A stretch of DNA of 32,541 nucleotides from Flavimaricola sp. (GTDB taxonomy: Bacteria > Pseudomonadota > Alphaproteobacteria > Rhodobacterales > Rhodobacteraceae), in assembly GCA_029255105.1 (NCBI GenBank), contig JAQWWH010000091.1:1-32541 (forward strand), in the 5' to 3' direction. The notes below the pieces were generated by a model. It worked only from the letters and a program-made list of their open reading frames with translations. It was not told where the DNA came from and did no database searches. Shown piece by piece: positions 6,352-14,775 of the stretch (the first letter of the stretch is position 1; each line of letters begins with the position of its first letter). Made by a program: the position numbers and the translations under genes.

Positions 6352-7863
6352 ATGGAGCTGCCCGCCTTGACCAAATTCATGCCGCCCGCCCATCCCTTCG
6401 ACACCTCTGGACTGACCGACGCCGGAGACGACGATAAGCTCCGGGAAGAATGCGGAATTTTCGGTGTGGTGGGGGTGACGGACGCCGCCAACTTCATCGC
6501 CCTTGGCCTTCACGCTCTGCAACATCGGGGACAAGAGGCGGGGGGAATCGTCACCCACGATGCCGAGACCGGCTTTAATCAGGCCCGCCGCATGGGCCTT
6601 GTTCGCGATAACTTTACCTCGAACGAGGTGATGAGGACGCTGCCGGGCACCGTTGGCATCGGCCACGTGCGCTATTCCACCGCCGGCTCCAAGGGTCAGA
6701 CCGCGATCCGCGACGTGCAACCTTTCTTTGGCGAATTCGCCATGGGCGGTGCAGCCATTGCCCATAATGGCAACATCACCAATGCCATAAGTCTGCGCCG
6801 GGAACTGATCGAACGGGGATCAATCTTTCAGTCCTCGTCGGACAGCGAATGCATCATCCACCTGATGGCCCGGTCGATGGGCCGCACCATTCCCGACCGC
6901 ATGGAAGAGGCGCTGCGCAAGGTCGAAGGCGCGTTCTCGGTCGTGGCAATGACAAGGAGCAAGCTGATCGGCTGCCGTGACCCGCTGGGCGTTCGGCCCC
7001 TCGTGCTGGGCAAGATCGGCGACGGCTGGGCGTTGTCGTCAGAGACTTGCGCCCTCGACATCATCGGGGCGGATTTCGTGCGCGAGATCGAGCCCGGCGA
7101 AATGGTCGTCATCAGTGGCAAGGTGGTAGAATCCTTCTTCCCCTTCCGGCCCCGCAAATCGCGGTTCTGCATCTTTGAGCATGTCTATTTCTCGCGCCCC
7201 GATTCGATCCTTGGTGGCCGCTCGGTCTATGAGACCCGCGAGGCGATTGGCCGCGAACTGGCCAAGGAGGCGCCCGTCGAGGCGGACCTGGTCTGCCCCG
7301 TTCCCGACAGCGGCACCCCTGCCGCCATCGGTTACAGCCTGGAAAGCGGCATCCCGTATGCCATGGGGATCATCCGCAACCAGTACATGGGCCGGACCTT
7401 CATCGAGCCGACCGAACAGATCCGCAACATGGGCGTCCGCCTCAAGCTCAACGTCAACCGGGCCCTGATCAAGGACAAGCGGGTGATCCTCGTCGACGAT
7501 TCTGTTGTGCGCGGCACCACCTCGATCAAGATCCGGGAAATGATCCTGGATGCCGGCGCCAAGGAAGTCCACTTCCGCATCGCCTCTCCTCCGACCGCTT
7601 GGCCCTGCTTTTATGGGGTCGACACGCCGCAGCGCGAAAAGCTGTTGGCCGCCAACATGTCCGAGGACGAGATGTGCGCCCACCTGGGCGTCGACTCGCT
7701 CCGCTTCATCTCGCTTGACGGTCTGTACCGCGCGGTGGGCGAGGCGAATGGCCGGAACGGCAAACAGCCGCAGTATTGCGACGCCTGTTTCTCGGGCGAA
7801 TACCCGGTAGAGCCTGCGGATATGATCGAGGCCGGTTTCCGGATGAAGACCGCGGCCGAATAG
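6352..7863 (+). CDS. purF: Amidophosphoribosyltransferase (PurF)
   Basis: First committed step of purine synthesis: PRPP plus glutamine gives phosphoribosylamine. An N-terminal Ntn-type glutaminase domain is followed by a phosphoribosyltransferase domain. The nucleophile is the Cys of EECGIFGVVG (Cys34 from the ATG at 6352), so an N-terminal propeptide must be removed. The PRPP loop is RVILVDDSVVRGTTS. Four cysteines match the B. subtilis Fe-S ligands: FCIFEHVYFSRPDS, WPCFYGVD, and the CDAC pair near the C-terminus. The start is uncertain. The ATG at 6352 has no clear ribosome site. A TTG at 6367 has GGAG about 10 bases upstream, and an ATG at 6379 is also possible; the frame is open back to 6265. 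All choices leave the catalytic region intact. Confidence 0.95.
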   Translation: MELPALTKFMPPAHPFDTSGLTDAGDDDKLREECGIFGVVGVTDAANFIALGLHALQHRGQEAGGIVTHDAETGFNQARRMGLVRDNFTSNEVMRTLPGTVGIGHVRYSTAGSKGQTAIRDVQPFFGEFAMGGAAIAHNGNITNAISLRRELIERGSIFQSSSDSECIIHLMARSMGRTIPDRMEEALRKVEGAFSVVAMTRSKLIGCRDPLGVRPLVLGKIGDGWALSSETCALDIIGADFVREIEPGEMVVISGKVVESFFPFRPRKSRFCIFEHVYFSRPDSILGGRSVYETREAIGRELAKEAPVEADLVCPVPDSGTPAAIGYSLESGIPYAMGIIRNQYMGRTFIEPTEQIRNMGVRLKLNVNRALIKDKRVILVDDSVVRGTTSIKIREMILDAGAKEVHFRIASPPTAWPCFYGVDTPQREKLLAANMSEDEMCAHLGVDSLRFISLDGLYRAVGEANGRNGKQPQYCDACFSGEYPVEPADMIEAGFRMKTAAE

Positions 7864-7909
7864 GCCGCGGCTTGCACAGATCGCCGATTGGCGGCATATC
7901 CTGCCGCCC

Positions 7910-8485
7910 ATGACATTTCCATCCACCATCATTGTCCTGTGCACCGGGCGCTGCGGATCCATGACGCTTTCCGCAGCCTGTTCGCATCTGACAAGCCATA
8001 CCAGCGCCCATGAAAGCATGACCCATGCCGTCGGCGCCGCCCGATTTGCCTTTCCGGACAATCATATCGAGATCGACAATCGGTTGGCCTGGTTCACCGG
8101 TCGGCTGGACGCCGCCTGGGGGGACCGGGCCGCCTATGTCCACCTGACCCGCGACCCCGAAGCCGTCGCCCAAAGCTTTGCCCAGCGGGCCAGCCAGGGC
8201 ATCCTCAAGGCCTACCGCAACGAGATCCTGGCCCGGTCCCGTATCAAGGCGCGGCGCACTCCGCTGATCGACTTTTGCCGCGACTATGTTGAAACGGTCA
8301 ACGCCAACATCACCCATTTCCTGCGCGACAAAAGCCACGTGATGGACATGACGCTTGAGACCATGCCCGACGACTTCGAACAGTTCGTGGGCTGGATCGG
8401 AGCCGAAGGCGATCTGTCCGCCGCCCGGGCCGAACTGGCCATTTCGCACAATGCAACAGCCCCCAAAGCAGAAAGCAAACCGTGA
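7910..8485 (+). CDS. Sulfotransferase-like P-loop protein
   Basis: A 191-aa protein with the two PAPS-binding signatures of sulfotransferases. The 5'-phosphosulfate loop is IIVLCTGRCGSMTL at residues 7-20. The 3'-phosphate motif YVHLTRDPEAVAQSFAQR (76-93) has Arg81 and Ser89 at the canonical eight-residue spacing. Sulfotransferases move a sulfuryl group from PAPS to a hydroxyl or amine; the acceptor cannot be read from the sequence. It is short for the family (many are 250-300 aa), and the C-terminal tail looks unstructured. It follows purF by 46 bases and overlaps the next SDR gene (GTGA), so the two are translationally coupled and may act on the same molecule. Catalytic activity is inferred only from motifs. 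Confidence 0.75.
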   Translation: MTFPSTIIVLCTGRCGSMTLSAACSHLTSHTSAHESMTHAVGAARFAFPDNHIEIDNRLAWFTGRLDAAWGDRAAYVHLTRDPEAVAQSFAQRASQGILKAYRNEILARSRIKARRTPLIDFCRDYVETVNANITHFLRDKSHVMDMTLETMPDDFEQFVGWIGAEGDLSAARAELAISHNATAPKAESKP

Positions 8486-9132
8486 CCCAAAGCCCCAAGA
8501 CCGCCCTGATCACCGGTGCCTCCCGCGGCCTCGGTCATGCTCTGGCCCTCGCCCTTGCCCCGACGCACCATGTCATCGCCGTCGGCCGGACGATCGGCGC
8601 GCTGGAAGAGCTGGATGACGCGATACAGGCGGCAGGCGGTCAGGCCACGCTCGCCCCGATGGACATCACAGTGCCAGAGGCGATGCAACAGCTGTGCCGG
8701 GGCATTCATGACCGTTGGGGCGGACTGGACCTTTGGGTTCATACGGCGGTTCACGCAGGCCCCCTCGCCCCTGCCGCCCACCTTGCGGACAAGGACTTTG
8801 ACAAGAGCGTCGCGATCAACCTGCGCGCACCCACCCGGCTGATCGGCTACATCGCCCCCCTGCTGGGCAAGACCGGCACTGCCGTCTTCTTCGACGACCC
8901 GCGGGGCGGTGAAAAGTTCTTTGGCCACTACGGGACGACCAAGGCCGCGCAGATCGCGCTGGCGCGGTCCTGGGCGGCCGAAACCGTCAGGACCGGCCCG
9001 CATGTCCGTATCCTCACCCCGCCGCCCATGCCCACAGCCACCCGCGCCCGGTTCTACCCCGGTGAGGACCGGTCCGCCCTGACCGATGTCCAGACCGCCG
9101 CCGCCAGCCTTCTGCCTGCAATCGTCGCATAG
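8482..9132 (+). CDS. Atypical SDR-family oxidoreductase
   Basis: Rossmann-fold short-chain dehydrogenase/reductase relative, 216 aa. The GTG start overlaps the stop of the sulfotransferase-like gene. The cofactor motif TGASRGLG (11-18) is intact and VGRT at 34-37 suggests NADP(H). Tyr150 and Lys154 form the YxxxK pair (YGTTK). Two standard elements are missing. The NNAG motif after beta-4 is replaced by HTAVHAG, and the catalytic Ser that should lie about 12 residues before Tyr150 is replaced by Asp-Asp (VFFDDPRGG). The protein is also shorter than usual (about 250 aa). It may be a reductase with altered chemistry or a non-catalytic fold. The substrate is unknown; coupling with the upstream gene is the only clue. 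Confidence 0.8.
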   Translation: MTQSPKTALITGASRGLGHALALALAPTHHVIAVGRTIGALEELDDAIQAAGGQATLAPMDITVPEAMQQLCRGIHDRWGGLDLWVHTAVHAGPLAPAAHLADKDFDKSVAINLRAPTRLIGYIAPLLGKTGTAVFFDDPRGGEKFFGHYGTTKAAQIALARSWAAETVRTGPHVRILTPPPMPTATRARFYPGEDRSALTDVQTAAASLLPAIVA

Positions 9133-9166
9133 GTCACATACGCCGGGCCTGTGGCACCCAAGCGGA

Positions 9167-9182
9167 CGGCAAAGCCTTGCCG
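9167..9182. other. Small stem-loop between the SDR gene and surE
   Basis: CGGCAA (9167-9172), loop AGCC, TTGCCG (9177-9182) form a perfect 6-bp stem, flanked by GA and GTC that can extend it with a bulge. It lies in the 97-base spacer before surE and has no T-run, so it is not a standard terminator. It could mark a processing site or a weak pause. Confidence 0.4.
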
Positions 9183-9229
9183 GTCCTGACCGCCTCGCTT
9201 AGGAAGACAACACGCGGTCTGGGGGCACT

Positions 9230-10015
9230 ATGCGGATACTGATAACCAACGACGACGGCATCAACGCCCCGGGCCTGCGCGTCCTGACGGCCATTGCCAA
9301 TGAGATCGCAGGACCAGAGGGCGAGGTTTGGACCGTCGCCCCGGCGTTTGAGCAGTCCGGCGTCGGTCATTGCATCAGCTACACCCATCCCACCATGATC
9401 GCAGAGCTTGGCCCCCGCCGCTTTGCCGCCGAAGGCTCTCCTGCCGATTGCGTGCTGGCGGGCCTGCATGACGTGATGAAGGACGCCCGCCCGGATCTGA
9501 TCCTGTCCGGCGTCAACCGGGGCAACAACGCGGGCGAGAACGTCCTCTACTCCGGCACGATCGGCGGTGCGATGGAGGCGGCGTTGCAAGGCGTACGCGC
9601 CATTGCCCTGTCGCAGTTCTATGGCCCGGCCAACAACGCCCTGGACGATCCGTTCGAGGCCGCGGTGGTTCATGGCGTTGGCGTGGTCCGGCTTTTGCTG
9701 GACAAGGGGCTTTGGGAGGGCGGCGATTACCGGCTGTTTTACAACGTGAATTTCCCCCCCCTTCCGGCGGCCGAGGTTAAAGGCACCCGCGTCACGGCCC
9801 AAGGCTTCCGGCCCGAGACGACCTTTAGCGTCGATCCGCATATGTCCCCATCAGGCCGAAGGTTCCTCTGGATCAAGGGGGGCAAACAGGACGAACGGAC
9901 CAAGGACGGGACGGATGTGGCGGCCAACCTGGATGGCTATATCTCGATCACGCCGATGCGGGCCGACCTGACCGCCCATGATGTCCTTGCCACTGTAAAG
10001 GACCAGCTGGAGTGA
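9230..10015 (+). CDS. surE: 5'/3'-nucleotidase SurE
   Basis: Metal-dependent phosphatase acting on nucleoside monophosphates, linked to stationary-phase survival. It is 261 aa, normal length. The N-terminus [15 protein letters not shown] gives the metal-binding Asp8-Asp9 pair. [10 protein letters not shown] supplies the conserved Ser, and [25 protein letters not shown] contains the metal-binding Asn and the active-site loop. The ATG is preceded by GGGGGCACT. Its stop overlaps the GTG of pcm (GTGA), so the two are translationally coupled. The surE-pcm-nlpD order matches E. coli, where rpoS follows; here no sigma factor follows. The 97-base gap from the SDR gene suggests its own promoter, but I could not pick clear boxes. 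Confidence 0.96.
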   Translation: MRILITNDDGINAPGLRVLTAIANEIAGPEGEVWTVAPAFEQSGVGHCISYTHPTMIAELGPRRFAAEGSPADCVLAGLHDVMKDARPDLILSGVNRGNNAGENVLYSGTIGGAMEAALQGVRAIALSQFYGPANNALDDPFEAAVVHGVGVVRLLLDKGLWEGGDYRLFYNVNFPPLPAAEVKGTRVTAQGFRPETTFSVDPHMSPSGRRFLWIKGGKQDERTKDGTDVAANLDGYISITPMRADLTAHDVLATVKDQLE

Positions 10016-10653
10016 CCGAAGACGCCCAACGCCAGATGCAATTCCTTTACGCCCTGCGATCCAAGGGCGTGACTGAGGCGCGGACCCTTTCGGCGATGGA
10101 GCGGATCGACCGGGCGCTGTTCGTGCGGGGCATCTTTGCCGACCGCGCCTACGAGGACACGCCGCTGCCCATCGCCTGCGGGCAAACAATCTCGCAACCC
10201 TCCGTCGTGGGATTGATGACGCAGGCGCTGGCGATCAGCCCAAGGGACAAGGTGCTAGAGGTCGGGACAGGATCGGGCTATCAGGCCGCGATCCTCAGTC
10301 TGCTGGCCCGCAGGGTCTATACGGTCGACCGTTACAAGCGGTTGGTGGCCGAAGCGCGGGGGGTGTTTGACGCGCTGAAACTGACCAATATCACCGCCTT
10401 TACAGCGGATGGCAGCTTTGGCCTTCCCGATCAGGCGCCCTTTGACAAGATCATCGTAACAGCCGCTGCCGAGGACCCGCCCGGCCCCCTCTTGGCCCAG
10501 CTACGGATCGGGGGTATCATGGTTTTGCCGGTTGGCCAGTCCGACACGGTCCAAAGCCTGATCCGGGTCAACCGGACGGAATCCGGATTTGAGTATGACG
10601 AATTGCGGCCTGTGCGCTTTGTGCCTCTTGTCGAGGGCATCGGACAGGACTGA
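10012..10653 (+). CDS. pcm: Protein-L-isoaspartate O-methyltransferase
   Basis: SAM-dependent enzyme that methylates L-isoaspartyl residues in damaged proteins so they can revert to aspartate. It is 213 aa, typical for the family. Family signatures are [22 protein letters not shown] (conserved loop before the SAM site), the SAM motif [15 protein letters not shown], acidic [11 protein letters not shown], and [12 protein letters not shown] with [12 protein letters not shown] downstream. The GTG start overlaps the surE stop. It is the middle gene of surE-pcm-nlpD, a conserved stress-survival cluster. The spacer to nlpD is 78 bases and contains GGCCGGCGCAGGCCGG but no T-run. Confidence 0.96.
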   Translation: MTEDAQRQMQFLYALRSKGVTEARTLSAMERIDRALFVRGIFADRAYEDTPLPIACGQTISQPSVVGLMTQALAISPRDKVLEVGTGSGYQAAILSLLARRVYTVDRYKRLVAEARGVFDALKLTNITAFTADGSFGLPDQAPFDKIIVTAAAEDPPGPLLAQLRIGGIMVLPVGQSDTVQSLIRVNRTESGFEYDELRPVRFVPLVEGIGQD

Positions 10654-10731
10654 GGCCGGCGCAGGCCGGGTTACGTAAGACAACGACACGCCAAAGACCC
10701 TGACCATAAAGGGCCACCAGCGATCGAGGAT

Positions 10732-11967
10732 ATGATGCAGCAGACCACCCCAACGCCCCGGCGCGATACGCGCATGACCAGCTTGACAAGCTCTCGCGCC
10801 CCCCGGCTTTGGCTGGGTGTGGCCACTCTTGCCCTGCTTACAGCCTGCCAAACGCCCTTTGACCTTGATCTGCGCGATCTGGGCAATGGCTTTGACACCA
10901 CGGCCGCTGTGCAGCAGGTGCCCGACCGGCCCAGTCCGGACAATCGGGGGGTAATCTCCTATCCCAACTACCAGGTTGTCGTGGCCCAGCGGGACGACAC
11001 CGTGCGGACCATCGCCGGGCGACTGGGCTTCAACGCGGACGGGCTTGCCGTCTACAACGGGATTGATCCCGATGTGCGCTTGCGGCGGGACGAGATCATC
11101 GCACTGCCCTCGCGCGTGTCCGAGCCTTCGGCCGCGACCGGTGCCATCGGATCAGGTCCGATCCTGCCCGCCGGTGAGACGATTGACGTGACCACCCTCG
11201 CCTCGACCGCGATAGACCGGGTGGACGGCGCGACGCAAGGCGGCCCGACCATGACCATGACGCCGCCGTCCCAATCGGGCGCAGAGCCAATCCGACACCA
11301 GGTGCAGCCCGGTGAAACAGTCTATTCGATCGCACGAACCTACTCTGCCAGCGTTGAAGCGATTGCCGCGTGGAACGGCCTTGGTCCCGATCTGGCTGTG
11401 CGGCAGGGCCAATTCCTGCTGATCCCTGTCGGCGATGGATCGCAGCCCCCCGCAACGCTCTCCACAACGCCCCCCGGAGCGGGAAGCGTGGCCCCAGAAC
11501 CGCCCAGTGCGGCCCAGCCCTTGCCGGCCGAAGTCCCTGCACCGGCCGTCGCGGCAGCGGCACCTGTGGCTAGCCCGGCCCCCAACCTGGGGAGCCAGCA
11601 AGCGACGCCAAGCTCGGACGCGGCAATGGTCTACCCGGTTCAGGGCAGCATCATCCGGGAATACTCGAGGGGCCGAAACGAAGGGATCGATATCGGTGCC
11701 CCGGCGGGAACCGACGTCAAGGCGGCGGCGGCCGGGACCGTTGCTGCCATCACCACTGACACCGCCGGGATCCAGATCGTTGTCATTCGACACGACGGCA
11801 ATCTGCTGACCGTCTATACCCATCTCGACAACCTTACCGTCAGCCGGGACGACCGGGTTAGCCGAGGCCAGACTATCGGCAGGGTTCAGGCGGGCGAACC
11901 GAGTTACCTGCACTTCGAGGTCCGTCGCGGAACCGAAAGCGCCGACCCGGGCGAATTTCTACCGTAA
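10732..11967 (+). CDS. nlpD: NlpD-like lipoprotein: two LysM domains and a degenerate LytM (M23) domain
   Basis: Outer-membrane lipoprotein predicted to activate cell-wall amidases at division rather than cut peptidoglycan itself. A signal peptide ends in the lipobox LLTAC (Cys39). LysM domains lie at about residues 79-126 and 189-232. A Pro/Ala-rich linker (235-295) leads to a LytM/M23 domain at about 298-405. The first zinc ligand of M23 enzymes (His of HxxxD) is Asn316 (NEGID), and the first His of HxH is Tyr392 (YLH). Both substitutions match E. coli NlpD, a non-enzymatic activator. Starts: ATGs at 10732 and 10735 (GAGGA fits 10735), with another at 10774 without a ribosome site. It is third after surE and pcm. 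The stop codon lies inside a strong palindrome. Confidence 0.92.
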   Translation: MMQQTTPTPRRDTRMTSLTSSRAPRLWLGVATLALLTACQTPFDLDLRDLGNGFDTTAAVQQVPDRPSPDNRGVISYPNYQVVVAQRDDTVRTIAGRLGFNADGLAVYNGIDPDVRLRRDEIIALPSRVSEPSAATGAIGSGPILPAGETIDVTTLASTAIDRVDGATQGGPTMTMTPPSQSGAEPIRHQVQPGETVYSIARTYSASVEAIAAWNGLGPDLAVRQGQFLLIPVGDGSQPPATLSTTPPGAGSVAPEPPSAAQPLPAEVPAPAVAAAAPVASPAPNLGSQQATPSSDAAMVYPVQGSIIREYSRGRNEGIDIGAPAGTDVKAAAAGTVAAITTDTAGIQIVVIRHDGNLLTVYTHLDNLTVSRDDRVSRGQTIGRVQAGEPSYLHFEVRRGTESADPGEFLP

Positions 11968-11989
11968 GGTGGGTTTCAACCCACCTTAC
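11964..11989. repeat. Palindrome at nlpD stop, copy 1 of GTAAGGTGGGT element / possible terminator
   Basis: GTAAGGTGGGTT (11964-11975) and AACCCACCTTAC (11978-11989) form a perfect 12-bp inverted repeat around TC. The nlpD stop TAA (11965-11967) is inside the left arm. CTTTGT follows, a poor but real T-rich tail for plus-strand transcripts. It is almost identical to the copy at 12021-12046, so it is both a likely terminator hairpin and a member of a small repeat family. Confidence 0.85.
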
Positions 11990-12020
11990 TTTGTCCCGTA
12001 ACAGGTGATGACGTCATGGG

Positions 12021-12046
12021 GTAAGGTGGGTCCGGACCCACCTTAC
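12021..12046. repeat. Palindrome at DUF815 gene stop, copy 2 of GTAAGGTGGGT element / possible terminator
   Basis: GTAAGGTGGGTCC (12021-12033) and GGACCCACCTTAC (12034-12046) are a perfect 13-bp-armed palindrome. The stop TAA of the minus-strand DUF815 gene (12043-12045) lies in one arm, mirroring copy 1 at nlpD. It is separated from copy 1 by 31 bases. Both would terminate convergent transcripts from either side, though neither has a long T-run. Confidence 0.85.
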
Positions 12047-12885
12047 CTCAGGGTGACCCCGCGCCGTCCGGCCAGATCGGTGAAATACTGCCAGGCGACC
12101 CGTCCCGATCGGCTGCCGCGTGTGGCCTGCCATTCAATGGCCTCGGCCCAAAGCGCCTCGTCGCTGATCTCGACCCCGAAGGCATCGCAATAGCCCCGGA
12201 TCATCGACAGGTACTGATCCTGATCGCAGGGATGAAAACCAAGCCAGAGGCCGAACCGGTCCGACAGCGATACCTTTTCCTCAACCGCCTCGGACGGTGA
12301 AATCGCGCTGGAGCGTTCGTTCTCGATCATGTCACGGGGCATCAGGTGCCTCCGGTTCGATGTGGCGTAGAGGACCACGTTATCCGGCCGCCCTTCGATC
12401 CCGCCATCCAGTACCGCCTTGAGCGATTTGTAATGAGCATCGTCATGGCTGAATGACAGGTCATCGCAATAGAGCACAAACCGCCCCTCTGCGCGGCGCA
12501 ACAGCGCAAGACACCGCCCGATCGACGCGAGGTCCTCGCGCTGGATCTCGACGATCTTGAGCCCCGGATACTCTTTGCACAGCGCCCCGTGCACCGCCTT
12601 GACCAGGCTCGACTTGCCCATCCCCCGCGCGCCCCAGAGAAGCGCGTTGTTGGCAGGCAGGCCTTTGGCGAACTGTTCGGTATTGGCCATCAGGGTATCG
12701 CGCGACCGGTCGATGCCGATCAGCAGGTTCACATCAACCCGGTTGACATCGGCCACCGGGACCAGCCGGTCCGGATCGGGATGCCAGACGAAGGCAGTGG
12801 CCGTTGCAAAGTCAGGGGCCGGTTGCGGCGCCGGGCTCATCCGGTCCAGCGCCGCGGCGATCCGTTCCAATGCGTCTTCACTCAT
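12043..12885 (-). CDS. DUF815-family AAA+ ATPase
   Basis: A 280-aa cytoplasmic P-loop ATPase of the DUF815 family (function not established). Walker [12 protein letters not shown] is at residues 85-95. Walker [11 protein letters not shown] (136-145) has two Asp in place of the usual DE. A sensor-1-like ATSNRRH is at 174-180. Conserved [21 protein letters not shown] follows at about 207-227. The N-terminal 75 residues, including [13 protein letters not shown], are family-typical. Its ATG overlaps the tatC stop by four bases, so it is the last cistron of the tatA-tatB-tatC unit. This suggests a link to Tat export or to folding of Tat substrates, which is inference from position. The stop codon falls inside a palindrome. 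Confidence 0.88.
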   Translation of the reverse strand: MSEDALERIAAALDRMSPAPQPAPDFATATAFVWHPDPDRLVPVADVNRVDVNLLIGIDRSRDTLMANTEQFAKGLPANNALLWGARGMGKSSLVKAVHGALCKEYPGLKIVEIQREDLASIGRCLALLRRAEGRFVLYCDDLSFSHDDAHYKSLKAVLDGGIEGRPDNVVLYATSNRRHLMPRDMIENERSSAISPSEAVEEKVSLSDRFGLWLGFHPCDQDQYLSMIRGYCDAFGVEISDEALWAEAIEWQATRGSRSGRVAWQYFTDLAGRRGVTLR

Positions 12886-13772
12886 GTCTTGGGCGGTCCT
12901 GAAGTTCCATTATTATCAGCCTCGGCCACATCGTCGGTTTCTTCATCATCCTCGAACCACAGACCTTCAGCCCGCAGCCTGGCCTCGCGCTGCCGCTCGA
13001 CCCGGCGCACCAAGATGATCGACACCTCATAAAGACCATAGACCACTGTAAAGAGGATAACCTGGCTGACCACATCCGGCGGCGTGGCGATGGCAGCGAC
13101 CACCAGAATACCGACCATGGCGTACTTGCGCGTCCCGGCAAGGCCCGTCGCGCTGACCAGCCCCGCCTTGCCCATAAGGGTCAGAAGCACAGGAAGCTGG
13201 AAGCACAGCCCAAAGGCCACGATGAACTTGATCGTCAAAAGGACATAAGACTGGGCAGAGCCCTGGAAGGCGATGCCCGCAACCCCGGTTGCGCTGTCGG
13301 GCCCATCAAGCAAGGTCCCGGCCTGCTGAAACCCGAGGAAGAAGTCGAAGGCCAGCGGTGTAATGATGTAGAAGGCGAACAGGCCACCCAGCGTGAACAT
13401 GATGGGCGAGGCCAGAAGGAACGGCAGGAAGGCCCCTTTTTCGTTCTTGTAAAGCCCCGGCGCCACAAAGCGCCACATCTGGTAGCTGATCACTGGAAAG
13501 GACAGCACCAACCCTCCGAACAGCGAGATCGAGATGGCAAGGAAAAAGCCTTCCTGCAGGTTCAGCAGGTAGGTCTGGCATTCCTGTCCGCGGTCCGCCA
13601 ACTCCCGGCACAGGGGTGCTGTCAGAAAGTCGAAGATCGGGTTCCAGACCGTGAAACACAGCACCATGCAGACCACGAAGGCCAGAAGCGACCAGATCAG
13701 CCGGCTGCGCAGCTCGGCCAGATGTTCGATCAGCGGGGCGGTGCTGTCGGACAGGTCGTCAGTGTCGGTCAT
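12882..13772 (-). CDS. tatC: Sec-independent protein translocase TatC
   Basis: Core receptor of the twin-arginine translocase, an inner-membrane protein with six spans that binds RR signal peptides with TatB. It is 296 aa, slightly longer than E. coli TatC because of an acidic C-terminal tail ([15 protein letters not shown]). The N-terminal signature [14 protein letters not shown] is at about 13-26. The conserved [20 protein letters not shown] segment is in the middle, and [13 protein letters not shown] precedes the last spans. The ATG overlaps the tatB stop (ATGA), and the stop overlaps the DUF815 ATPase start, so the three are translationally coupled. Confidence 0.97.
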   Translation of the reverse strand: MTDTDDLSDSTAPLIEHLAELRSRLIWSLLAFVVCMVLCFTVWNPIFDFLTAPLCRELADRGQECQTYLLNLQEGFFLAISISLFGGLVLSFPVISYQMWRFVAPGLYKNEKGAFLPFLLASPIMFTLGGLFAFYIITPLAFDFFLGFQQAGTLLDGPDSATGVAGIAFQGSAQSYVLLTIKFIVAFGLCFQLPVLLTLMGKAGLVSATGLAGTRKYAMVGILVVAAIATPPDVVSQVILFTVVYGLYEVSIILVRRVERQREARLRAEGLWFEDDEETDDVAEADNNGTSGPPKT

Positions 13773-14392
13773 TCTGAACTATCCGTTGATGAGGACGCTT
13801 TGGGCTTGCGCGGCGCGCGTGGCTTGGGCGTCGCCTTTGCAGACGCAGCTTTGGCCGAAGCTTTCCCTGCCGCTGGCTTTGCAGGCGTTTTGGGCGTTGC
13901 TTTCGCAGCGTCAGCTTTGGGTGCCGCCTTCTTCGCTGCAGCACTCTTGGCGGCAGGGGCAGGTTTGGCCGCGGGCGGGGTTTCCGCAGGAACCTCGATA
14001 CCAGCGGCGGCGGCCGCTTCGCGGGCCTTGCGAGCGGTTGCCGCGGCGGCTGTCGCTTCCGCGATCTTGGCCCGGTTGGCCTCACGCTCTGCCGAAAGGG
14101 CCTCGGTCGCGCCGCCCGGCTTGAAGGAAGACTTCAGCCCGGCGGCCTCGCGCAGTTTGTCGGTGCCAAAGGCAGTCGGGTTGGACGCGGCCTTGATCGT
14201 TTTGGAGATGTCCTTGACGCCACTTTCGTCAGCCGCGGCCTCCATCGCCTTGGAGAATTCGCGCGCCATGCCGCGCGCCTTGCCGGTGAACTGGCCAAGG
14301 GTGCGAAACATCCCGGGCAGGTCCTTGGGCCCGACAACAATCAGCGCCACGATGCCGATCAGCACCATTTCGCTCCAGCCCATGCCAAACAT
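13769..14392 (-). CDS. tatB: Sec-independent protein translocase TatB with Ala/Lys/Pro-rich tail
   Basis: Single-span Tat component that binds substrate with TatC. The N-terminus [26 protein letters not shown] is classic TatB (one span, then the GPxxLP hinge). It is followed by the amphipathic helix [23 protein letters not shown]. The 207-aa length is long for the family. Residues from about 130 on are low complexity, rich in Ala, Lys and Pro ([15 protein letters not shown]), resembling histone H1-type tails. The gene lies 39 bases downstream of tatA and overlaps tatC. The tail is probably disordered and cytoplasmic; whether it has a function cannot be read here. Confidence 0.95.
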   Translation of the reverse strand: MFGMGWSEMVLIGIVALIVVGPKDLPGMFRTLGQFTGKARGMAREFSKAMEAAADESGVKDISKTIKAASNPTAFGTDKLREAAGLKSSFKPGGATEALSAEREANRAKIAEATAAAATARKAREAAAAAGIEVPAETPPAAKPAPAAKSAAAKKAAPKADAAKATPKTPAKPAAGKASAKAASAKATPKPRAPRKPKASSSTDSSE

Positions 14393-14431
14393 CCGGCGTT
14401 CCCTTCGTTACCGCGTTGCGTGCCGCCCTGA

Positions 14432-14647
14432 TCAGACCTTGTCTTTTTCAGTCTCGGGGGTCACGTCGCGGGCAGCCTCGGCGGTCTGCTCTTCAAGCTC
14501 GGCCTTGCCGTCGTCCACACCCTTTTTGAAGGCGGTGATGCCTTTGCCGACCTCGCCCATCAGGGACGAGATCTTGCCGCGTCCAAAAAGGACCAGCACA
14601 ACGACAGCGATCAGCAGCAGGCCGGGAAGACCAATGTTGTTCAGCAT
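14432..14647 (-). CDS. tatA: Twin-arginine translocase TatA
   Basis: Small pore-forming subunit of the Tat system, 71 aa. It has one N-terminal span ([15 protein letters not shown]), the [26 protein letters not shown] hinge and amphipathic helix, and a short acidic tail ending in a Lys-rich tip. TatA is separated from TatB by its short length and the FGRGKI hinge. The start ATG is preceded by GGAGAAA at good spacing. First gene of tatA-tatB-tatC-DUF815. The promoter should lie in 14650-14845, shared with the divergent WYL regulator; I could not define convincing boxes. Confidence 0.95.
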   Translation of the reverse strand: MLNNIGLPGLLLIAVVVLVLFGRGKISSLMGEVGKGITAFKKGVDDGKAELEEQTAEAARDVTPETEKDKV

Positions 14648-14775
14648 TTCAGTTTCTCCTTCGCAGGCGCCCTCGCAGCGGCGCGGCGTTACATTTCAGA
14701 CAACGGTGATAGGGCCAAGGCCGGAGCGGGAAAAGAGCCAAACAAAGCACGAATGCCTCGTGATGTTGCTTTTCG

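Noticed and set aside
10668..10712. Promoter for nlpD (ACGACA-16-CATAAA)
   Set aside because: The -35 match is weak and the spacing is sub-optimal; read-through from surE-pcm is equally plausible.
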